A stretch of 64,000 nt of DNA from NCBI GenBank assembly GCA_963782605.1, contig CAWAKK010000001.1, forward strand, positions 408,211 through 472,210, in the 5' to 3' direction. Under the pieces are notes generated by a model, which did no database searches, was not told the DNA's origin, and saw nothing but the letters and a program-made list of their open reading frames with translations. The stretch is from JBDTSW01 sp963782605 (lineage in GTDB: Bacteria > Actinomycetota > Thermoleophilia > Solirubrobacterales > 70-9). Both the position numbers and the translations under genes were made by a program. This document shows positions 56,783 to 64,000 of this stretch, piece after piece (within the stretch, counting starts at the first letter, position 1; every line of letters starts with the position of its first letter).

Positions 56783-57418
56783 ATGAAGCTGGTCATGGCC
56801 ATGAAGGTCCGTGACGAAGTGGACGTCATCGACCTCAACCTGCGCTACCACGCCGGGCAGGGGATCGACGAGTTCATCGTCACTGACAACGGCTCCACGG
56901 ACGGCACGCTCGAGGTTCTCGAGCGCTGGCGCGACGACGGTCGCCTACGCCTGATCTCCGAGCCCGCGGCCGAGGATTTCAAGGAGAAGGGACACTGGTG
57001 GGTGACCCGAATGGGCCGGATGGGTGCCGACCTCGGCGCCGACTGGGTTCTGCACGCCGACGCCGACGAGTTCTGGTGGCCCGCCGGTGAGGATCTGAAG
57101 GCGGCCTTCGCGCGGGTACCTGGCGAGTACGGCGTCGTCGTTGCGCCGCGGACCGAGTTCGTCGCCCGCCCCGACGGCGCCGGCCCGTTCTGGGAGCGGC
57201 TCACCGTTCGCGAGGCGCGCTCGAGTCTGCGCCCGAAGCTCGCGCATCGCCCCGAGCCGGACCTGATGCTGCGCCGGGGCGCGCACGACATCGATGTCGA
57301 GGATGGCGAGATCGCGCGCGCCGGGAGGCCGGTCCTGCGAGGCATTCGCGAGCGCGAGACCGTCGACGACGGACGTCTCGTCTTCGCCCCCGTCTTTCCG
57401 GAAATCCCTATAAAATGA
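56783..57418 (+). CDS. GT2-like glycosyltransferase, C-terminus lost at the junction
   Basis: 211 residues. GT-A half with MAMKVRDEVDVIDLNLRYHAG, EFIVTDNGSTDGTL, WVLHADADEFWWP (DxD), and RRGAHDIDVEDGE. The usual C-terminal acceptor part with HFPLRS-type sequence is replaced by a short AT-richer end (EIPIK, TGA). The change in base composition at the same point suggests that the end belongs to a different genome. The enzyme would transfer a sugar to a surface polymer. Confidence 0.75.
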   Translation: MKLVMAMKVRDEVDVIDLNLRYHAGQGIDEFIVTDNGSTDGTLEVLERWRDDGRLRLISEPAAEDFKEKGHWWVTRMGRMGADLGADWVLHADADEFWWPAGEDLKAAFARVPGEYGVVVAPRTEFVARPDGAGPFWERLTVREARSSLRPKLAHRPEPDLMLRRGAHDIDVEDGEIARAGRPVLRGIRERETVDDGRLVFAPVFPEIPIK

Positions 57419-57597
57419 ACATGCCGGAGAAGCGGCTGCCATTTACCCTCGGTCCCGGCGCCACCCTCCAACTGCTACAGTAGCTGCTACAGTTCAAACG
57501 GCGTATTGGGGGCTCTTGGTGGCGGTTCGTGTCGCCGGGCTGTCGTGACGGCCACGAACGGCAAGCCGCATGGAAACTGGCAAACGTTGCAAAGGAA
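57405..57597. other. Non-coding stretch at the compositional break
   Basis: No credible gene. GC is visibly lower than before, and CTGCTACAG occurs twice within 21 bases. This is where actinobacterial sequence gives way to a different style; the exact joint could be anywhere from about 57,330 to 57,430. Confidence 0.6.
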
Positions 57598-57674
<77 letters not shown>

Positions 57675-57760
57675 GCGATGTCACGCAGACGATTTGATCG
57701 TAGCACGGTGAAACGCTGGCGATCCGCAAAATCGCGTGTGCGCTTTGCTAACGTGGAAGA

Positions 57761-59568
57761 ATGAAAGATCGCGCCGTCGCGCTGTTGCGCTTTCGCTTCG
57801 CCGCTCTCTCGCCTGCGGGCCGAAACGGCCCACGGCACTCCGGAACAGGCCAAGGCCTTCACCGACGAGGCCGAGCAGAAACTGCTGGCCCTCGGCATCG
57901 AGGCCGGCCGCGCCGACTGGATCAAGTCCACTTACATCATCGACGACAGCGAAATCATCGCCGCCAAGCTGAATGAGCGCGCCATCGCAGGCCACGGTCG
58001 ATTACGCGAAACAGTCCACCAAGCTTCGACGGCCTGTCGACTCGACCCCGACACTGCGCGCAAGCTCAAGCTGCTCAAGCTCTCGCTGACCCTCGCTACG
58101 CCGGCCGATCCCAAGGAAGCCGAGGAGCTCACCCGCCTGGTCGCCGGCATGGAGGGAACGTACGGAAAGGGCAAGTATTGTCCCGGTGGTCCGGAAACGT
58201 GCAAGGACATCGTCGAGCTCTCCAAGATTCCTCGGCGAGAACCGCGACCCCAAGAAGCTGCAAGAGGCACTGGACCGGCTGGCACGCCATCTCGAAACCG
58301 ATGCGCAAGGACTTCGTGCGCTACGTCGAGCTGGCCAACAAAGGGGCCGCGCGAACTCGGCTTCAAGGACAACGGCGCGATGTGGCGCTCGAAGTACGAC
58401 ATGGAGCCCGACGCCTTCGCCAAGGAGCTCGACCGGCTGTGGGAGCAGGTGCGGCCGCTCTACGTCTCGCTGCACGCGTACGTGCGATCGAAGCTGCGCG
58501 CGAAGTACGGCGACGTCGTTGCCCGCCAACGGCCCGATCCCCGCCTACCTGCTGGGCAACATGTGGGCGCAGGACTGGGACAACATTTATCCGCTGATGC
58601 AGCCCGCCAATGCCGATCCCGGCTACGACCTGACCGCAGCTTCTGAAGAAGAAGAACACCGATTGGAAGCAGATGGTGAAGTACGGCGAGAGCTTCTTCA
58701 CTTCGCTCGGATTCAGCCCGCTGCCGCAGACTTTCTGGGAGCGATCGCTGTTTCACCAAGCCGCGCGACCGCGAGGTGGTTTGCCATGCCAGCGCATGGG
58801 ACGTCGACTACGGTCGAAGACCTGCGGCTCAAGATGTGCATCGAGATCACGGACGAGGATTTCATGACGATTCATCACGAGCTCGGCCACAACTTCTACC
58901 AGCGCGCCTACAACAAGCAGCCGCCTCTTTTCCGCGACAGCGCCAATGACGGTTTCCACGAAGCGGTGGGCGATACGATCGCGCTCTCGATCACGCCCGA
59001 GTACCTGGTGAAGCTCGGGCTGCTCGACAAGGCGCCGGATACTTCGAAGGACATCGGCCTGCTGCTGCATCGGCGCTCTGGAGAAGGTCGCGTTTCTGCC
59101 GTTCGGGCTGGTGATCGATCAGTGGCGCTGGAAGGTCTTCTCGGGCGAGATCCCGCCGGAGAAGTACAACGAGACGTGGTGGGAGCTTCGGCTGAAGTAT
59201 CAGGGCGTGGCGCCGCCGAACGGGCCGCACCGAGGAGGATTTCGATCCCGGCGCGAAGTATCACGTCGCGGCCAATGTTCCCTATATGCGCTACTTCCTC
59301 GCGCATATTCTGCAGTTCCAGTTCCACCGCGCGCTGTCGCAGGCGGCGGGCTGCACGGAGCCGCTCAACCGCTGCTCGGTTTTCGACAGCAAGGCCGCCG
59401 GGCGCAAGCTGAACGGCATGCTCGAGATGGGCGCGAGCCGCCCGTGGCAGGAGGCGCTCGAAAAGATCGCGGGCACGCGAGATGGACGCTACGGCGATTC
59501 GCGACTATTTCGCGCCGCTTCAGAAATGGCTGGATGAGCAGAACAACGGCAAGCCGGTAGGCTGGTGA
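57761..59568 (+). pseudogene. M2-family peptidyl dipeptidase, heavily frameshifted
   Basis: Following about fourteen +1 shifts, the reading gives a complete M2 (ACE-like) metallopeptidase of about 600 residues: a short leader, EQAKAFTDEAEQKLLALG, WIKSTYIIDDSEIIAAKL, YGKGKYCPG, LLGNMWAQDWDNIYPL, the zinc site IHHELGHNFYQ (HExxH, about 58,873-58,890), FHEAVGD with the third ligand, and the end WLDEQNNGKPVGW. Most shifts lie where one base of a short G or C run is extra (for example CATCGGCGC for His-Arg). The protein would be exported and remove dipeptides. Relatives are common in Acidobacteria and Xanthomonadaceae. Confidence 0.85.
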
Positions 59569-59881
59569 AGGCAGCGGCCGGCTAACGGTACAAATCGTCC
59601 GCGCGCATCCCCGGGCAGTCCTCGGCCGCCTGCGTCTGCATCCTGTGACGCAGACTTGCCGATGGCGTCCGCGGCTATCGTAAACGCGTAGCTGACATGA
59701 TTTTCGAGCGCCGTAGACATCGGCCACCAGATTGCCGAAGTTCCACCATGCGCCGCTGCGGTTTTGATGAGTTCCCGGCTCAACTGTTTGTGTTCTTCAA
59801 ATGTTAAGCGAATGGTCGAACTGGCGATGCCATGTATCGCCCGCAAGTCTAGCATATCGGAGTGTTGCTACAATCGCAGTG
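59569..59881. other. Gap without a certain gene
   Basis: 313 bases between the M2 peptidase and the cyclophilin. On the minus strand a frame from 59855 reads MLDLRAIHGIASSTI, LTFEEHKQLSRELIKTA and, after a shift, ends in LYR near 59,584. It could be a small real gene damaged by indels, but I cannot recognise it. A TACAAT at 59869-59874 lies just before the cyclophilin start. Confidence 0.4.
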
Positions 59882-60371
59882 ATGCCCAACGAGACTTACG
59901 CCTTATTCGATACCAGCGAGGGGAAGTTCAAGGTCCGGCTATTCGCAGCGGAAGCGCCGAAGACCGTGGAGAACTTCGTCACGCTGGCGGACGGGACCAA
60001 GACCGGCAAGCCTTTTTACGACGGCACCATCTTTCATCGCGTGATACCGGATTTCATGATTCAGGGCGGCGATCCCGAAGGCACGGGGCGCGGAGGGCCG
60101 GGCTACAAGTTCGCCGATGAGTTCCATCCGTCCCTGAAGCACACCAAGCCGGGCATTCTCTCCATGGCAAATGCCGGCCCGAATACCAATGGCAGCCAGT
60201 TCTTCGTCACCGTGGCGGCCACGCCATGGCTCGATAACAAGCACACGCGTGTTCGGCGAAGTTACGGAAGGCTACGACGTGGTGAAGAAAATCTCGGAAG
60301 TGCCGCGCGGTCCGCAGGACCGCCCGGTAAAGGAAGTCCGCATCAACTCCGTGACTATCGAGAAGGCCTGA
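59882..60371 (+). pseudogene. Cyclophilin-type peptidyl-prolyl isomerase, one +1 frameshift
   Basis: Starts MPNETYALFDTSEGKFK; APKTVENFVTLADG, FHRVIPDFMIQGGDP, GPNTNGSQFFVTVAATPWL are the cyclophilin core. After KHT a +1 shift near 60,248 leads to VFGEVTEGYDVVKKIS and the end VRINSVTIEKA. 490 bases is 3n+1, consistent with one extra base; corrected length is about 162. It speeds proline isomerisation in the cytoplasm. Confidence 0.9.
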
Positions 60372-60390
60372 GCGGCCTCCCGCCCGGATC

Positions 60391-60961
60391 ATGAGACTCG
60401 CGATCTTCGGCGGAACCTTCGACCCTATTCACGACGCCCACCTGGAAATCGCCGCGCACGGCCGCGGACGAATTACGGTTGGATCGTGTGCTGCTCGTGC
60501 CCGCGGCCCATCCGCCGCACAAAGCAGGCGTCACGTATGCGCCATATGAACACCGCGTGCGCATGGCGGAGCTTGCCTGCGCGGCGGATGAGCGGATCTC
60601 GGTTTCGCGAATCGAGGAAGGCGCGGGGCGCAGTTACTCGATCGATACGATCGAGAAGATTCGCGCGCAGATGGACCCCGGCGATGAGCTTTTCTTCATC
60701 ATCGGCGCCGATGCATTCGCGGAAATCCGGACGTGGCGCCGCTGGACCGACGTCGCACGCGCCGTGCGATTCATTGTCGTGAACCGGCCGGGCTCGAGTT
60801 ACGAGGCTCCGCCAGGCGTGCAGTTCACGCCATTAACGAACCTGAACCTGCCGATTTCCTCCTCGCAGATCCGCGGCGAATTGGCTGCCGGCCGTCATCC
60901 TGTGGGCGTGCCCGATAGCGTCATGCGATACATTCTCGAGCACGGCCTATACGCAGCCTGA
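60391..60961 (+). pseudogene. nadD: Nicotinate-nucleotide adenylyltransferase, one +1 frameshift
   Basis: MRLAIFGGTFDPIHDAHLEIA gives the nucleotide-binding start, then a +1 shift near 60,460 leads to ADELRLDRVLLVPAAHPPHKAG, FFIIGADAFAEI, and ISSSQIRGELAAG at the end. 571 bases is 3n+1; corrected length is about 189. NadD adenylates nicotinate mononucleotide, an essential step of NAD synthesis, so an in vivo frameshift is unlikely. Confidence 0.9.
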
Positions 60962-61143
60962 CACTTAATCCATCTGTAGTGGTCCGCAAAGCCACAGCGA
61001 TGTGTCAACGCGCACCGCGGACTTAGCCCGATGTTACTGCAAATAGCTGCAAGGAAATAGAGCGCGAATGGCACGCCGCTTGCTTTGAGGAACGCTCAGG
61101 CTTTCCTTCCCGTCCGGTTTGCCCCAAATCTGGAGGTCTCTTC

Positions 61144-64000
61144 TTGAACAAGTGTTTCCGTTCTTACTACGACGTTGATTCTTGCCGCTGCCGGTCTGGC
61201 CCACGCGCAGAGTCTTTCGGTCGACAAATCAACCTTGAGCTTTTCCGCGCAAAGTAATGGCGCGGCTGTTTCGCAGACATTGAATATCACCGGAACAGCC
61301 CCTGCCTTCGTCGCTGATAGTAAGTCCGCCTAACTCCTGGTTAAAGGTGAACCCAGTCGGTCCGGCGCCGACGCCCTCCGCCGTCACTGTTACCGCGGAC
61401 CCGGCGGGATTGAATCCGGCAAACTATACCGGCACGATCACCGTGTCTGGCGGCACGGGAACAGCTCCCGTGGTGCAGGTAACCTTTTCGGTCGGCAGTA
61501 TTGGCGTTACGCCGCAGTCGCTGGCGTTTGCGTATACGCTGGGCGGCGCCGTTCCGGGCGCCCAGTCGCTCACGCTGACGGGAACTCCGACGAGCTTCAA
61601 CGCGGTGGCGGCCACGACTTCGGGCGGGGCATGGCTGCAGGTATCGCCGCCCACCGGGATTTCACCCGGCACGATACAGGTCTCGCTGAATGGCGCAATC
61701 GTGCAGGCACTGGCGGCCGGGACTTACAACGGCACGGTCACCCTTACACCGGCCAGCGGTTCGGTTCTTACCGGTGGTGGTTGCTGTCACTCTGACAGTG
61801 ACGCCGGCGCCGCCGGTGACGGTGAGTCCGTCGGCCGTGAATATCAATTTCCAGACTGGCGGAGCCAACAACACGCCGCAGCAGACAATGACGCTCTCCA
61901 CCACCGGTACGCAGGCGGTCAATTTCTTCCTCACGTCTTCGGTGGACAATAATCCTTCGGGCGCCAACTGGATTCTGGTCAATCCACCGACCGGCGACGA
62001 TCCCGGCCAATGGCAGCAAGCCGGTGACAGTCAGCTACGACACCACCCGGAACCTTCCGCAAGGCTTATATACACGGCAAAGTTACCGTGAATGCTACGG
62101 GCGGCTCGCCGGCGCAACAGGACGTGGCCGTCAGGCTGCTGGTGTCCAATTCGCCGCTGCTCAATGTGCCCGGCGCCACGCTCGCATTCAATTATCAATT
62201 GGGCGCCGCCATACCGGCGCCGCAAGACAGTGACGCCCACGTCTACAGCAGTTCCACCCAGCTCGACCACGGGTCAGATGGCGCTCAGCATTTCGGCTAG
62301 CACCAATAATACAGGGAGCTGGCTGACTGTATCCGCTACGGCGTATCACCGGCACGCCCATTTCGATTTCGGTGAACCCCGCGGGACTCATGCCAGGCAA
62401 TTACTCCGGGACGCATCACGATTACCGGAACAGGGGCAGGCAACCCGGCACAAACCATTCCGGTGACGCTACTAGTCAGCCAACGATCCGCAGATCGTGA
62501 TGACAGTAAACGGATGCTCGATTCCGGCCCAATCCTGCCCGATTGTCTTCCCGGTTCAGACCGGCCAGCTTCCGCCCGCGATTCAAACCATGCCGTACCC
62601 AGCACCGGCGCGGCCATCTCTTACACCACCACCGTCACGACGGGCAACTGCCCCGCGTGGATGGTTCACTCTCGCAGGCGCGACTACGGGCTCCACGCCA
62701 GGATCCTTCACAGTCACTCCGAACGCCACGGTTGTTCCTGCCGGCGACGAACTTGTGTAACGGCACGATTGTAGTCACTGGGGTGAATGCCGCAGCGGCG
62801 CGAGCACGCCGAACAGTCCCGTTACCATCCCGGTTACGATGCACATCAGCAGCTCGCCGCTCCTCTCCGTGAGCCCGGCCGCGCTCAACTTCACGGCCCA
62901 GGAAAATGGCGCGGCGCCCGCGTCACAGCAGATCACGGTGAACGGTACCAGCGCGACCGAACAACTGAACTATACCGTCACTACGAGCACGGCAAGCGGC
63001 GGCAGCAGTTGGCTGATTGCGGGAGCCCAACGGCTCTACAGCCAGCGGTTCCAACGTGATTACGGTGTTTGTGCAGCCAGGGCTTCTGTCCGCCGGAACC
63101 TATGCCGGAAGCGTAACCATTACGGCAACCAATCCCAGCGGCGCGCCGGTCGCCAACAGCCCGATCACGATTCCGGTTACGTTCACGGTGACTGCGGGTG
63201 TGTTGTCGGTGGCACCCGCGACGCTCTCGTTCGCGCAGACCGCGGGCGGCGCTGCGCCGGCCGCGCAAACCATCACGGTATCGAGCAGCGGGCAAGCACT
63301 CAACTGGACGGCAGCCGTCGTGACCAGTGGAACCGGCAATTGGCTCACGATTACTCCGGCCAGCGGATCGACCTCCGGCACGATTACGGTCACGGCCAAT
63401 GGATCTACTCTTCACCGGGAACCTACAACGGCACGGTGACGGTCACTCGCGTCACGGGCGGAAGTCCGGCCACGGTCAACGTGCAATTGGTCGTCACCGC
63501 GGGCACGATCACGGCCACTCCCACGTCGCTGAATTTCACGCAGGCCCAAAACGGACCGGCTCCCGCGACACGAACAGTGGCGATTTCCGGCTCTCCGGGC
63601 GCGATCGCCTACAACGTCACCACAGATTTCACCGTGAGTGGCTGGCTTTCGGCCACACCGGCCAGCGGAACTGCTCCGGGGACCGTAACTGTGGCGGCTA
63701 ACGGCGCCGGACTCGCGCCAGGAACCTATACGGGCTCGGTGATTGTGACGCCCACTGGCGGCGCCGCGGTGAATATCCCGGTCACACTGACGATGTTGGC
63801 GCCGCAGACGTTTACCGTCACGCCGTCGACATTGACGTTCAGCCACACGCTCGGCACGTCAGCGCCGGCGCCGCAAACGGTGCAGCTTTCCTCGTCGGCG
63901 AGCGGGGCGCAATTCACCGCATCCGCCACTGTCTCGGGCGGCGGTTCGTGGCTCGTGGTGACGCCGTCCAGCGGAACCACGCCGGCGACGCTCTCGATTT
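61144..64000 (+). pseudogene. Secreted BACON-like repeat protein, frameshifted and cut by the window end
   Basis: TTG 61144 lies 7 bases after GGAGG. The signal peptide (LTTTLILAAAGLAHAQ) is read after a +1 shift. Then follow at least eight repeats of about 100 residues with a motif L-x-F-x5-G-x3-PA-x-Q, W-L-x-V-x-P, GT-(I/V)-x-V and GTY-x-G-(T/S)-V. Examples are VTPQSLAFAYTLGG, VSPAALNFTAQENG, VAPATLSFAQTAGG and VTPSTLTFSHTLGT. This fits BACON/Ig-like repeats common in Acidobacteria. Several +1 shifts divide the frame; the last 550 bases are open. The 182-base gap before it holds nothing I recognise. Confidence 0.7.

Noticed and set aside
57761..59568. Programmed +1 frameshifting in the M2 gene
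   Set aside because: Shift sites share no slippery motif or stop codon, and essential nadD is hit too; base-calling is simpler.
61144..61160. Alternative start of the repeat protein farther upstream
   Set aside because: The strong GGAGG places the start at TTG 61144; nothing upstream continues the frame.

Overview
Window overview. Bases 1 to about 57,400 read as one continuous, densely coded, very GC-rich actinobacterial chromosome segment. Stop and start codons often overlap (GTGA or ATGA), and GTG starts are common. The gene set is dnaK-grpE-dnaJ-hspR followed by clpB, inositol-1-phosphate synthase beside a CDP-alcohol phosphatidyltransferase, F420/FMN-type LLM oxidoreductase, lgt, argF and most of the early purine pathway. 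None of its three tRNA genes encodes CCA. A Thermoleophilia-like actinomycete (Solirubrobacterales/Gaiellales type) is the best guess from gene content; this is inference, since no phylogeny could be run.

Layout. 1-8 kb: GST-like protein, ScyD/ScyE-like propeller, tRNA-Asp, secreted S1 protease, FAH-family enzyme, a many-pass membrane protein, and a GAF-GAF-GGDEF-EAL c-di-GMP enzyme. 8-16 kb: alpha/beta hydrolase, tRNA-Val, a catalase-like protein coupled to a CPA1 antiporter, a frameshifted SDR, ZIP transporter, lgt, tRNA-Glu, argF. 16-28 kb: M3-like peptidase, RNA uracil methyltransferase, LLM oxidoreductase, UDG-like protein, a glycosyltransferase-PHP fusion, ino1 and phosphatidylinositol-type synthase, PfkB kinase, endonuclease III-like enzyme, a frameshifted secreted EEP-family protein, cytochrome c. 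28-37 kb: the heat-shock block, with matching HAIR-like inverted repeats before dnaK and clpB. 37-57.4 kb: glycosyltransferases, two sulfatases and four sulfotransferases interleaved with purD-purE-purB, purC and purS-purQ, plus a csoR-P450 operon with a CsoR box and an asparagine-synthase-like protein without the glutaminase cysteine.

The tail. From about 57.4 kb the sequence changes character. GC is visibly lower, and a second tRNA-Asp appears that does encode CCA. The next genes (M2 dipeptidase, cyclophilin, nadD, a BACON-like repeat protein) look acidobacterial and are broken by more than twenty frameshifts. Every frameshift I traced, here and in the first 57 kb, is of the same +1 type. 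I read this as a chimeric contig joint plus single-base overcalls rather than biology, but read mapping is needed.

How the genes work together. The chaperone block is probably repressed by its own HspR. ino1 plus the CDP-alcohol phosphotransferase supply phosphatidylinositol-type lipid. The interleaved sulfotransferases, sulfatases and glycosyltransferases suggest synthesis or turnover of a sulfated surface glycan or metabolite, and this is the strongest candidate for an undescribed system here.
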